Shown here: one piece after another, positions 33,698-41,377 of the stretch | How the letters are laid out: every line of letters begins with the position of its first letter | Position numbering within the stretch: position 1 is the stretch's first letter | Origin: Aquimarina acroporae | GTDB lineage: Bacteria; Bacteroidota; Bacteroidia; Flavobacteriales; Flavobacteriaceae | Assembly (NCBI RefSeq): GCF_023195925.1 | Contig: NZ_JALPRE010000003.1 | Location: 496,001-560,000 of the forward strand | Reading direction: 5' to 3' | DNA length: 64,000 nucleotides | Notes under the pieces: model-generated | The model's database searches: none | What the model saw: only the letters and a program-made list of their open reading frames with translations | Told to the model about the DNA's origin: nothing | Made by a program: the position numbers and the translations under genes

Positions 33698-34240
33698 TTG
33701 GAAACCGACATCCGTTTTACACATAAAGCACTGGTTGAGCAATGCAAAGCCGGTAATGCTAGTTCACAATATGAGCTGTATGGGCTTTATGTAGATGCTA
33801 TGTATAATGTTGGAATCCGGTTTTTAGGGAATAAAGAAGAGGCAGAAGATATCGTACAGGATAGTTTTGTAGATGCTTTCAAAAAACTACATAGTTTTAA
33901 ATATGATAGCAGTTTTGGAGCCTGGTTAAAACGAATTGTGATCAACAAAAGTATTAATCGTCTAAAAGCTAAAAAAATTCCTGTAGTATCGATGGAAATG
34001 CATGAGTTTTATCTGGCCGATGAAGAGCCTGCGCATGTTTCTGAAACTGTTGATATTAAAAAGGTTAAGCTCGGTATTGCAAAACTGCCAGAAGGATATC
34101 GCCAGATTATCAATTTGTATTTAATAGAGGGGTATGATCATGTAGAAATAGGAGAAATACTTGGCATTTCTACAAATACTTCTAAATCACAATATCATAG
34201 AGCGAAGAAAAAACTATTAGAAATTATAAACGAAATGTAA
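33698..34240 (+). CDS. RNA polymerase ECF-type sigma factor
   Basis: The 180-residue sigma-70-family protein has region 2 (AMYNVGIRFLGNKEEAEDIVQDSFVDAFKKLHSFKYDSSFGAWLKRI) and region 4 (LPEGYRQIINLYLIEGYDHVEIGEILGISTNTSKSQYHRAKKKL). It begins with TTG at 33698, because an in-frame TGA lies directly upstream and the nearby ATG (33679) is out of frame and short. Its stop overlaps the next start (TAATG). It likely directs RNA polymerase to envelope genes; the following membrane protein is a candidate anti-sigma factor. Confidence 0.9.
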   Translation: METDIRFTHKALVEQCKAGNASSQYELYGLYVDAMYNVGIRFLGNKEEAEDIVQDSFVDAFKKLHSFKYDSSFGAWLKRIVINKSINRLKAKKIPVVSMEMHEFYLADEEPAHVSETVDIKKVKLGIAKLPEGYRQIINLYLIEGYDHVEIGEILGISTNTSKSQYHRAKKKLLEIINEM

Positions 34241-34779
34241 TGGACAATTTCGAAAAACATATTAGAGAGAATGCAACTCAGTTTAATGAGCATAAAGCCG
34301 ATCGAGATAAAATGTGGGCGCATATTTCTTCTGAACTTCAAAAGAAAGAGACTAGGATAATCCCACTTTGGGTTTGGCCAGTGGTGAGAGTAGCTTGTTT
34401 TGCGATTCTTTTTCTTGGGATAGGTGGCTTTGTAGGTTTTTCTATTTATAAAAGCACTACCCCAGAACAACAATATGTATCAAAAGAACTACAAGAAATT
34501 AATATGCATTACAAAGATGTGCTGGCATATCAAATTTCATTAGTTGAGAAAAACCCAAACCTTTCTAGTGAAGATAAAACAGAGTTTTTGTCTTTTATGG
34601 ATGAACTTGATGCCGAATACGAACTTCTGCGTTTAGAGTTGCAAAACAATTTGGATAATGAACGTATCCTGGAAGCAATTGTAGCCAACTATCAAAAAAG
34701 AATTGAGTTGATTCGCAACTTGTTACAAAAAATTAATGATTCTAAAAACCTAGACAATGATTATGGATACACCTTATAA
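34240..34779 (+). CDS. Membrane protein, candidate anti-sigma factor
   Basis: The 179-residue protein has an N-terminal cytoplasmic part (MDNFEKHIRENATQFNEH), one membrane helix (about residues 46-68, WPVVRVACFAILFLGIGGF) and a helical, coiled-coil-rich periplasmic C-terminus (LRLELQNNLDNERILEAIVANYQKR). Its ATG overlaps the sigma stop (TAATG), so the two are translationally coupled, and the topology fits anti-sigma factors. No ZAS zinc motif (HxxxCxxC) is present, so the family is unassigned. Confidence 0.75.
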   Translation: MDNFEKHIRENATQFNEHKADRDKMWAHISSELQKKETRIIPLWVWPVVRVACFAILFLGIGGFVGFSIYKSTTPEQQYVSKELQEINMHYKDVLAYQISLVEKNPNLSSEDKTEFLSFMDELDAEYELLRLELQNNLDNERILEAIVANYQKRIELIRNLLQKINDSKNLDNDYGYTL

Positions 34780-35851
34780 ATTTGTCCTTTTGATGACTTT
34801 GTCCCTGTTCTTGATAACAGTGGGTACCGCTCAGGAGAGGGTATCTAAAACCATTGAAAAGACTTTTTCCTTAGCCAATGGAGGAGAGCTAAATTTGGAG
34901 AATAAATACGGTAATGTTACCATGACAGGTTGGGATCAAGATAAAGTCGCCGTTACAATACAGATAAAAGTAAACCATCGAAAAAAAGAAAATGCCAAAG
35001 ATTTACTAAGTAGAATACAACCTGAAATCACTTCTACCAATGGTTATATTTCAATTGTTTCCCAAATAACTAATAAGAATACAGGTTGGTTTGCAGATTT
35101 TTTTAATCGCAATAATCCAATCGACTTTGATCGAAGTCACGTAAAAATAGATTATGAGGTATTCTTGCCTAAAAAAGTTAAGCTTCGAATAACTAATCGT
35201 TTTGGAGATGTTTTTATCGAAGATTGGAATGGTTTATTGAATGCGGTCATAGAACATGGTGATCTTTGGTTGGGAGAAGATTTGAATAAAGCAGATATCA
35301 AATTAAAATTCGGAAAAATAAGAGCAAATAATCTTGACTATGCTTCTGTTACATTGAAGAATGGTGAACTGGATATGGAAAATTCAGAAAACCTACGCCT
35401 GAGTAGTGATGGGTCTGATATTAAGATTAATGAGGTGAGCACTTTGGAAATTTATTCTAATAAGGACGATATTATTATTGAACAATTAGATGTAATATCG
35501 GGTGACCTAAAGTTTAGTACATTGAATTTAAATCGTCTGTCCAGCAATGTGAATCTGAGCATGAAAATAGTAGATTTTCGAATAAAAGAAATTCTTAACC
35601 CGGGTATTAAAATAGAAATAGAGCAGGAGTCATCAGACATTAACCTCAATGTTACCAATTTTCCGCATCGCTTTTCCGCCAGATTAGAACAAGGTGTAGT
35701 TCGATTACCCAAGTCGTTTGAACATGTTAGTTCTAATATGATTAATAAGCTAAAAAAGCTTCGTGAAATAGAAGCCTCCTATGGTAAAAGTCCAAAAGGT
35801 ATTATATCTATCAGTGGTATGAAAGGCATAGTAACTCTAAATGATCTTTAA
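34757..35851 (+). CDS. DUF4097-like secreted beta-helix protein
   Basis: The 364-residue protein has a signal peptide (FLITVGTAQ) followed by KTFSLANGGELNLENKYGNVTMTGW and repeated short beta segments (SVTLKNGELDMENSENLRLSSDGSDIKIN), the pattern of DUF4097 (putative auto-transporter adhesin head-like) proteins. The ATG at 34757 lies 23 bases inside the previous gene; another ATG at 34763 would serve equally. Often found after ECF sigma/anti-sigma pairs in Bacteroidota. Location would be periplasm or outer membrane; function unknown. Confidence 0.75.
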   Translation: MIMDTPYKFVLLMTLSLFLITVGTAQERVSKTIEKTFSLANGGELNLENKYGNVTMTGWDQDKVAVTIQIKVNHRKKENAKDLLSRIQPEITSTNGYISIVSQITNKNTGWFADFFNRNNPIDFDRSHVKIDYEVFLPKKVKLRITNRFGDVFIEDWNGLLNAVIEHGDLWLGEDLNKADIKLKFGKIRANNLDYASVTLKNGELDMENSENLRLSSDGSDIKINEVSTLEIYSNKDDIIIEQLDVISGDLKFSTLNLNRLSSNVNLSMKIVDFRIKEILNPGIKIEIEQESSDINLNVTNFPHRFSARLEQGVVRLPKSFEHVSSNMINKLKKLREIEASYGKSPKGIISISGMKGIVTLNDL

Positions 35852-35901
35852 GCATAAAATAAAAGATATTATCATCAATTAAAATCAGTAAAACCAACAA
35901 A

Positions 35902-36567
35902 ATGAACAATCAAAAAACTATTATTTTTTTAGTGCTATCGATGATTTTTTTCGGTGCTTTTGCACAAGATGAAGATGACAAGTATATTACTTTTAATGAT
36001 CGAAGAAATGTAGTACATGGTGTATATGTGGGATTAAGTCTTGGATATGGTGAAATTGAGGGTGAAGATACATATGTAAGTGGATTAAAGATTGCTTATG
36101 TGGCAAATCGACAATTTGAAGTGGGGTTTTTAATGAAAGGTTTGTATTCTAGACAAAATATTTTTAATCCGAGATCAATGGAAAACGACGATCTATTTGC
36201 TGGGTACGCAGGTTTTCACTTTGAGCCTATATTTTTTGGTACTTCCAGGGTGAGTTTAGCCTTTCCTCTTTTTATTGGAGGAGGAGTTGCAGGGTACGTA
36301 GATCGGAAGACAGTAGAACGTGATGAAGATATCGATATTGGCGATGATGATCTAGACGCGATTTTTGTTGTGGAACCTGGTGTTAGTGCACTTTTTAATA
36401 TTTCGAGATATGCACAGATAGAAGCGGGAATTAAATACAGGTTTTCTAGCAAAATAGAATTGGTAGATAGTCCAATAGATCGCATTAATGGCTTTACTGG
36501 TGAGGTAGGAATAAAACTGGGGATATTCAATATGGGACGAAATCGTTACAAAAAGAAGTTAGACTAA
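35902..36567 (+). CDS. Small outer-membrane beta-barrel protein
   Basis: The 221-residue protein has a signal peptide (FGAFAQ) and alternating hydrophobic strands (VVHGVYVGLSLGYGEIEGED, FEVGFLMKGLYS, VSLAFPLFIGGGVAGYV, AQIEAGIKYRFSS, GFTGEVGIKLGIF) typical of a small barrel. It carries an acidic loop DEDIDIGDDDLD. It is last of the sigma-factor group. No family name recognised. Confidence 0.7.
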   Translation: MNNQKTIIFLVLSMIFFGAFAQDEDDKYITFNDRRNVVHGVYVGLSLGYGEIEGEDTYVSGLKIAYVANRQFEVGFLMKGLYSRQNIFNPRSMENDDLFAGYAGFHFEPIFFGTSRVSLAFPLFIGGGVAGYVDRKTVERDEDIDIGDDDLDAIFVVEPGVSALFNISRYAQIEAGIKYRFSSKIELVDSPIDRINGFTGEVGIKLGIFNMGRNRYKKKLD

Positions 36568-36710
36568 TGAATAGTAATATAAACATTCAACGAGAAATTA
36601 TTGAGACGGTTAAGGTGTATTCAAAGAATGAACAAGTGTTTATAAAAACACGCAACAAAAATTGGCTTCCTATTTCTTTTCGTTGGGTACATCATCAAAA
36701 ACTACTCTAG
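36567..36710 (+). CDS. Possible 47-residue protein overlapping the barrel gene stop
   Basis: An ATG at 36567 overlaps the TAA stop of the preceding gene (TAATG) and opens 47 codons: MNSNINIQREIIETVKVYSK to the stop at 36708-36710. Its middle (KNWLPISFRWV) lies inside the 35-bp repeat that recurs at 42425, where it is again read in an open frame. It could be a translationally coupled peptide or a remnant of a repeated coding sequence. Confidence 0.35.
   Translation: MNSNINIQREIIETVKVYSKNEQVFIKTRNKNWLPISFRWVHHQKLL
36656..36690 (+). repeat. 35-bp direct repeat, left copy
   Basis: This stretch is identical over 35 bases to 42425-42459, same orientation. Both read KNWLPISFRWV in one frame. They bracket a 5.7-kb block of accessory genes. 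Confidence 0.85.
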
Positions 36711-36739
36711 CTCCTATAATTTTTTCCACTAAATATTAG

Positions 36740-36985
36740 TTGGCACTATCAAAATTTGAAGTAAAAAAGCTAGATGTTGCTGCTCAACTATCTGATACTA
36801 TGGCAGAACTACTTGCCAAAGCCAATGGTGCCGCCCAAGAGAACTCGGTATCTAAGTCGCTACGCGATAAAGCGTTTACACACCTTAAAGAAGCCGTAGA
36901 CGAGGTGCGGGCTGCTGGCAAATATGCGTTTAAAGCAGACCCAGATCGTTTTAAAGGGTATGTGAGTAGGTACAAAAGGCAATAA
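36740..36985 (+). pseudogene. Probable C-terminal gene fragment (helical, unknown family)
   Basis: An 81-residue open frame starts only with TTG at 36740, directly after an in-frame TAG, and ends RFKGYVSRYKRQ. It is predicted all-helical (VAAQLSDTMAELLAKANGAAQ) and its end resembles the last residues of longer Bacteroidota proteins with a GKYAF...KGYxSxYxR tail. That and the missing ATG suggest a truncated 3' remnant. The reading frame continues, beyond its TAA at 36983, exactly in phase with the 21-nt array. Base composition is richer in G+C than the neighbours. Confidence 0.4.
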
Positions 36986-37003
36986 ACCCACAGTATTGCT
37001 ATC

Positions 37004-37137
37004 CCCCGCAGCAGCATCAAGGCTCCCCGTAGCTACATAACTGCTCCCCGCAGTGGTTTACCCTTTCCCCGCTGGTAAAAGAGCCGCCCTCGCAATTGTT
37101 TTATACATCCCCGCAGTATACAGACTCTCCCCCGCAG
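37004..37137 (+). repeat. Array of seven CCCCGCAG cores with exact 21-nt period
   Basis: Cores start at 37004, 37025, 37046, 37067, 37088, 37109 and 37130: CCCCGCAG, CCCCGTAG, CCCCGCAG, CCCCGCTG, CCTCGCAA, CCCCGCAG and CCCCGCAG. The 13 bases between cores are not conserved. An inverted CTGCGGGG follows at 37156-37163 and can pair with the last core. 21 bp is two helical turns, so all cores face the same side of the DNA. In the plus-1 frame the array reads as heptads containing PRS, but with a stop at 37076. Confidence 0.85.
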
Positions 37138-37310
37138 CTGGGACAAGCTTTGTTACTGCGGGGATTGTGTTTTTAAATGCGAGGAAGCGTAGTGATACTG
37201 TTGTGAAGAACTGCGAAGCTGAGGGGCGCAGTAAACGTATGCGAGAGGCAATGACAGATGGTGTATTTAATGAAAATTAAATACGCTTGTGTGTTATCTG
37301 CTATTAATGT

Positions 37311-37342
37311 AGCAAGGCAAATTGTTACCTTGCTTTTCGATT
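37311..37342 (+). terminator. Hairpin terminator after the array
   Basis: AGCAAGG (37311-37317) pairs with CCTTGCT (37328-37334), with extra AA/TT pairs inside, followed by TTTCGATTTTT. It would end a plus-strand transcript through the gene fragment and array. Confidence 0.6.
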
Positions 37343-37449
37343 TTTCTGGGCAGTGGTTGTTAACTTTTACTTTCTGCAGGCATTACGCCTTTATAAATAT
37401 ACAATAACCAATCGATTGATCACTTTGTTGCTATGATCACATATATGTT

Positions 37450-37460
37450 GTTGTACAACG
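37450..37460. repeat. Second boundary copy (TGTACAACG) with 10-bp palindrome
   Basis: GTTGTACAAC (37450-37459) is a perfect palindrome overlapping TGTACAACG, the same short sequence found at 38143-38151 in the same orientation. It lies directly after the disrupted gene. Confidence 0.4.
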
Positions 37461-37463
37461 TTT

Positions 37464-37841
37464 TTATTTTTTCATTATTTGCTCTACGTACTTTCTGTGG
37501 TTTTGGTATCCGTTATTCTCTGGGTTATCCAAATCAATCATTCCGTCAATTCCGGAGTCATAAATCTGCCAATTTTACTTTTTAGCTAATACAATCAATT
37601 CGAAAAGTCCATTTTCTCCATACAACGAAAGCATAAAATTACTTGAATGCTCATTAGAGGAAAAGAAGTCAATTGCGAAGTTTTTTCCGATTATTTCTCT
37701 ATGATTATCATCCTTTTTTACTCTTTCAAATAAGTTTTCTAAAATTCCACTAAAGTCAGTCGGTTCAAGTTGAGTATCGTCTAATTCTGCAACCGATTCT
37801 ATTTTTTGTTTTAAATAAAAAAGCACAATATCCCAACTCAT
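37464..37841 (-). pseudogene. Disrupted gene: small cytoplasmic protein with in-frame stop
   Basis: The frame begins MSWDIVLFYLKQKI at 37841, runs 88 codons to AKK and stops at TAA (37575-37577). The same frame then continues without interruption for 36 codons, NWQIYDSGIDGMIDLDNPE to MKK, to a second TAA at 37464. The combined 125-codon protein matches my recollection of a common Bacteroidota family that starts MSWDIV and ends with a (N)WQI-DxG-M-DL-NP-NG-Y motif. A single codon change therefore split a formerly complete gene. Function unknown; members are often seen among cassette-like or immunity-type small genes. Confidence 0.6.
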
Positions 37842-37844
37842 AAT

Positions 37845-38126
37845 TTAAAAATTAAATTCACAAATATTTTGATGAATACTAACTATTTTTAAACATTCAT
37901 CTATTAATTCTGAAACTCTCGAAGTCGGAATTAAAGTGTAATTGTAGACAGTTCCGATTTCATTCTTTTTTGAGGAACCCCATTCGTATTCAGTTCCATT
38001 TTCATCAATAATAATGGATTTTCCTTCAAAAACGTCTTGCCATTCAACTCTTTGAGTTAAATCAGTAATGCTCTTGTAGACTATTACTTGGTGTTCGAAA
38101 TCTATTTTATCAATTAAGAATATCAT
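37845..38126 (-). CDS. Hypothetical small cytoplasmic protein
   Basis: 93 residues from the ATG at 38126 (MIFLIDKIDFEHQVIVYK ... HQNICEFNF). A longer frame extends upstream to 38267, but those residues come from the palindromic boundary element, so the internal ATG is favoured. It ends 3 bases before the MSWDIV gene and together they form a two-gene unit flanked by TGTACAACG repeats. No family recognised. Confidence 0.55.
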   Translation of the reverse strand: MIFLIDKIDFEHQVIVYKSITDLTQRVEWQDVFEGKSIIIDENGTEYEWGSSKKNEIGTVYNYTLIPTSRVSELIDECLKIVSIHQNICEFNF

Positions 38127-38138
38127 TAGTTTTGTCAA

Positions 38139-38269
38139 ATGGTGTACAACGGTCTCGTGTATGAGCTGTAGTGGATTTAACGCCACTAGGCTGTCGGTTA
38201 GCAAGTTACTTGTTAAAATGCAAAAACGGCTCAAGTACGCACTTGAACCGCTATTGCTTATACACAATG
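38139..38269. repeat. Imperfect palindromic boundary element (cassette-like)
   Basis: The segment carries nested inverted repeats: GTGTATAAGC pairs with GCTCATACAC (9 of 10), CGGTTCAAGT with ACTTGAGCCG (9 of 10), and TAGTGG with CCACTA. One end contains TGTACAACG (38143-38151), which recurs in the same orientation at 37452-37460 after the two-gene unit. The layout resembles an attC site of gene cassettes in shape, but the canonical GTTRRRY core is not met. Confidence 0.5.
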
Positions 38270-38482
38270 TTAGCTGCTGTTCTTTGTTCTAATTAATGAA
38301 ACTACTTTACTCCAAAAAGGAATTAAAATATAAACCATTAACGGCACCAGTACAACAGTCAGAACAAAAGTTCTAAGCAGAACTGGCAAATGGTTTAGGT
38401 ATTCTCCAAATGATAACAATATTCCTGTTATAGCTGGATATATTGCTATCCAAACGATAAATGCTGATTTTAATTTTTTCAT
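38270..38482 (-). CDS. Small integral membrane protein
   Basis: 70 residues from ATG 38482 (MKKLKSAFIVWIAIYPAITG); an ATG 24 bases upstream is possible. Two membrane helices (SAFIVWIAIYPAITGILLSF and LLRTFVLTVVLVPLMVYILI). The pattern, P-x-x-T in helix 1 and LRTxxLTxxLVPLMVY in helix 2, recalls the membrane tail found in some Bacteroidota monooxygenase-like proteins. Its stop adjoins the boundary element. Function unknown. Confidence 0.6.
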   Translation of the reverse strand: MKKLKSAFIVWIAIYPAITGILLSFGEYLNHLPVLLRTFVLTVVLVPLMVYILIPFWSKVVSLIRTKNSS

Positions 38483-38647
38483 CACTTTATAATTTTTAAT
38501 GATCACTGATTTACATTACAAATGTACTTGCAACTATAAAACTGTGCTAAACCTAAATCATAGCAATTATGACCAAAATCGAAATGACAGTAAAAGCAAA
38601 AACCATAGCATAAGACTTGCTATGGCTTGTAGTAAACATGTAAGATT

Positions 38648-39619
38648 TCATCCTGTAGTTGTAATATCATTAATGTTTTCTAAAACATCATTTGTTAGCA
38701 ATGGAATTACGTCCAGAGCCTTTAAATTCTGAATAAGTTGTTCTTCTTTAGTAGCTCCTAAAATAGTAGAACTTACATTGGGATTTTTAAGCGTCCAAGC
38801 GATAGCTAATGATGCAAGGCTAACACTTAATTCATCTGCTATATTCTGAAGTTTTTGTACTTGTTGCATTTTTTCTTCCTTCAACCATTGGCTGGACAGC
38901 CAATCCATTCCTTTTATGGAAAATCTTGAACCTTCAGGAACACCGCTTAAGTATTTTCCTGTAAGAAATCCTGCAGCCAAAGGACTCCAAACCGTAGTGC
39001 CTAATCCTATATTTTTGTATATGTCCTTAAACTCATTTTCAATTTTATCTCTTTTTAAAAGGTTGTATTGAGACTGTTCCACTTTTGGGCCAATGAGGTT
39101 ATATTGTTGTGCAACTCTACGCGCTTCCATTATTTGAACACCACTCCATTCACTAGTGCCCCAATATAAAATCTTACCCTGTTGTATGAGCATATTCATT
39201 GTCCATACCACTTCTTCAATTGGTGTGTTTTCATCGGGTCTATGACAAAAGTAAAGGTCTAGATACTCTACCTGTAACCTCTGTAATGCTTCATTACAAG
39301 CTTCAATCAGATGTTTTCTGCTTAAACCAACCTGATTAGGTTTGTTATCTTTTCCGTGCCATCCAAAAAATGCTTTTGACGATACAACGAAAGAGCTTCT
39401 TTCCCAGTTTTTATTTTTGATAACTCTTCCCATCATTTTCTCACTTTCGCCCAATGCATAGGTTTCGGCATTGTCAAAAAAATTCACACCGTTATCATAT
39501 GCAATGCCCATAAGTCTATCGGCAAGCTTGCCATCTATTTGTTTATGAAAGCTTACCCAGCTTCCAAAGGAAAGGGCACTTAACTGTAACCCAGTATTCC
39601 CCATTCTTCTATATTGCAT
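38648..39619 (-). CDS. Aldo/keto reductase (YghZ/Kv-beta-like)
   Basis: The 323-residue NADPH-dependent oxidoreductase has MQYRRMGNTGLQLSALSFGSW at the N-terminus, the catalytic Tyr in NFFDNAETYALGESEKMMG, and the lysine region SSFVVSSKAF. The barrel ends with LAIAWTLKNPNVSSTILGATKEEQL. The LxYxxxH element (CHRPDENTPIEE) matches the voltage-gated-channel-beta-like branch that reduces methylglyoxal and other carbonyls. It is in a minus-strand run with the SDR and second aldo/keto reductase. Confidence 0.9.
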   Translation of the reverse strand: MQYRRMGNTGLQLSALSFGSWVSFHKQIDGKLADRLMGIAYDNGVNFFDNAETYALGESEKMMGRVIKNKNWERSSFVVSSKAFFGWHGKDNKPNQVGLSRKHLIEACNEALQRLQVEYLDLYFCHRPDENTPIEEVVWTMNMLIQQGKILYWGTSEWSGVQIMEARRVAQQYNLIGPKVEQSQYNLLKRDKIENEFKDIYKNIGLGTTVWSPLAAGFLTGKYLSGVPEGSRFSIKGMDWLSSQWLKEEKMQQVQKLQNIADELSVSLASLAIAWTLKNPNVSSTILGATKEEQLIQNLKALDVIPLLTNDVLENINDITTTG

Positions 39620-39662
39620 AATTGATTATTTTAAAGTTTTGATTTATATTTTGAAACAGACA

Positions 39663-40427
39663 TTAAAGATTCATACCTCCAGAAGCTTCAATTCGTTGTC
39701 CGGTTATCCATTCACTTTCTTGAGAACACAAAAATGCTACAATACCACCAATATCTTGAGGTTGACCAACTCTGCCAAGTGCTGATTTTGAGGAAAGCAC
39801 TTCATTAATTTTCTGATTGTCTCTAACCATCCCTCCATTAAAATCTGTTTCAACTGGTCCTGGCGCAATAACATTAGCTGTTATTCCTCTAGCACCTATT
39901 TCTTGAGCAAGATATTTAGTAAATGTTTCTATACTTCCCTTGATAGTTGCATAAAGCGCATAACCAGGGATGTAATAACGCGTAGTAGCCGAAGAAACAT
40001 TGATGATTCGCCCTCCGTTTTGAATAAGAGGTAATAAGTGCTGTGTCAAGAAAAAGACTCCTTTAAGGTGAATATTTGTAAACTGGTCAAAGGTTGTCAT
40101 ATCTACTTGTTCAAATGGTATTGAAACACCTATTCCAGCATTATTAATGAGGAAATCAAAATGTTCAGATTTAAAATGATTCAATAATGTTTGTTTGAAG
40201 TTTTCTTTGAAGTCTTCTAAACTTGATAACTCACCAATATCCAATGGTAAAGCAACACTTTTTTGCCCCAAACTTTCAATTGCCTTAACGACTTCTGATG
40301 CTTCTTCTTTTTTGCTTCGATATGTAATGATTACATCGTGACCTTTTTTCGCCAGCATTAAGGCAATACTTCTACCGAGACCTCGACTGCCACCAGTTAT
40401 CAAAGCTATTTTTACTTCTGGTTTCAT
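39663..40427 (-). CDS. Short-chain dehydrogenase/reductase (SDR)
   Basis: The 254-residue protein has the NAD(P) motif TGGSRGLGRSIA (about residues 11-22), NNAGIGV, the catalytic Ser (NVSSATTRY) and the YxxxK motif as YALYATIKG (Tyr and Lys preserved). The C-terminus GRVGQPQDIGGIVAFLCSQESEWITGQ is typical of FabG-like classical SDRs. It sits between the two aldo/keto reductases on the same strand. Substrate unknown. Confidence 0.92.
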   Translation of the reverse strand: MKPEVKIALITGGSRGLGRSIALMLAKKGHDVIITYRSKKEEASEVVKAIESLGQKSVALPLDIGELSSLEDFKENFKQTLLNHFKSEHFDFLINNAGIGVSIPFEQVDMTTFDQFTNIHLKGVFFLTQHLLPLIQNGGRIINVSSATTRYYIPGYALYATIKGSIETFTKYLAQEIGARGITANVIAPGPVETDFNGGMVRDNQKINEVLSSKSALGRVGQPQDIGGIVAFLCSQESEWITGQRIEASGGMNL

Positions 40428-40439
40428 GATATTTATTTT

Positions 40440-41279
40440 TTAGTTTAAGAAATCTAAATCTTCTTGTGTCAATGGAATACTACCAGCGACTACATTTTCT
40501 TCTAAATGCTTTGGATTTGATGTTCCTGGTATAACAACAATATTATGGGAGTGATGCAACAACCAAGCAAGTGCTATTTGATGAGAAGTAAAACCATATT
40601 TTTTTGCGATGGTTTCTAACTTTTGCTTGCCGTAAATATTGCCTGAATCTAAAGGATACCAAGGCAAAAATGCTATGCTATGTTCAGCTGTAAACTCTAA
40701 AACATCTTCCCATTTTCTATTACCATAACTGTATTGATTTTGTACACTTGCTATCGGTGCATATGTCATCGCCTCTTGTAGTTGTTGAAGACTAACTTCT
40801 GATAGTCCAATATGCTTGATAAGTCCTTCTTTTTGAGCCTCCGCTAAAAACTCAATCTGTTCTGATAGAGGAATTGCAGTGTCTACACGATGTAATTGAT
40901 AAAGGTCAATCTGCTCAACTTTTAATCGCTTTAAACTTCCTTCTAGTGCTTGACGCATGCGCTTTGGGTTGTTATTGATAACCCAACTCCCATTAGGTCT
41001 TTCGTAACCTACCTTGGTAGCAACAACAGTTTGAAGATTATAAGGATGCAACGCTTCTGCTATCAACTCTTCTGAAATATATGGACCGTAACTATCAGCC
41101 GTATCAATAAAATTAATGCCAAGGCCCTTTGTTTTCTTCAAAAGATTTATAACTTCTCCTTTATCATCCGGATGTCCATATCCGCCATTACCAGTTGTCT
41201 TTAAGGCACCGAATCCAAGGCGCTTCACTTCTAAATCTCCTCCTATTTTGAAGGTGCTATTTTGTGCTATAGTTTTCAT
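40440..41279 (-). CDS. Aldo/keto reductase, second family member
   Basis: The 279-residue protein contains VKRLGFGALKTTG, FIDTADSYGPYISEE (catalytic Tyr and preceding Asp), the lysine in VVATKVGYERPNG and the His in LYQLHRVDTAIPLSEQ, with the NADPH-binding C-terminus VVIPGTSNPKHLEENV. It is the first gene after the divergent-like AraC gene in the minus-strand run (12 bases before the SDR gene), so the three reductases may be co-expressed in stress detoxification. Substrate unknown. Confidence 0.9.
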   Translation of the reverse strand: MKTIAQNSTFKIGGDLEVKRLGFGALKTTGNGGYGHPDDKGEVINLLKKTKGLGINFIDTADSYGPYISEELIAEALHPYNLQTVVATKVGYERPNGSWVINNNPKRMRQALEGSLKRLKVEQIDLYQLHRVDTAIPLSEQIEFLAEAQKEGLIKHIGLSEVSLQQLQEAMTYAPIASVQNQYSYGNRKWEDVLEFTAEHSIAFLPWYPLDSGNIYGKQKLETIAKKYGFTSHQIALAWLLHHSHNIVVIPGTSNPKHLEENVVAGSIPLTQEDLDFLN

Positions 41280-41377
41280 TTTCTTGATTTTTATAGTATT
41301 AATAATTAATTACACTACAAATTTACCTGTGAAGTCCCTTACAGATTAAACCAAAAAACAAGAAGAAATGACCAATT

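Noticed and set aside
36784-37020. 78-residue minus-strand frame opposite the gene fragment
   Set aside because: It is a shadow of the plus-strand frame, without signal, ribosome site or recognised motif.
37004-37137. The 21-nt array considered as a CRISPR
   Set aside because: Repeats of 8 bases with 13-base spacers are far too short, and no Cas genes are present.
37053-37280. 75-residue plus-strand frame across the CCCCGCAG array
   Set aside because: Its amino-acid pattern only reflects the 21-nt array in another frame, with no ATG context or family signal.
37845-38267. Extended 140-residue form of the hypothetical gene
   Set aside because: The first 47 residues are translated from the palindromic boundary element; the ATG at 38126 gives a compact protein.
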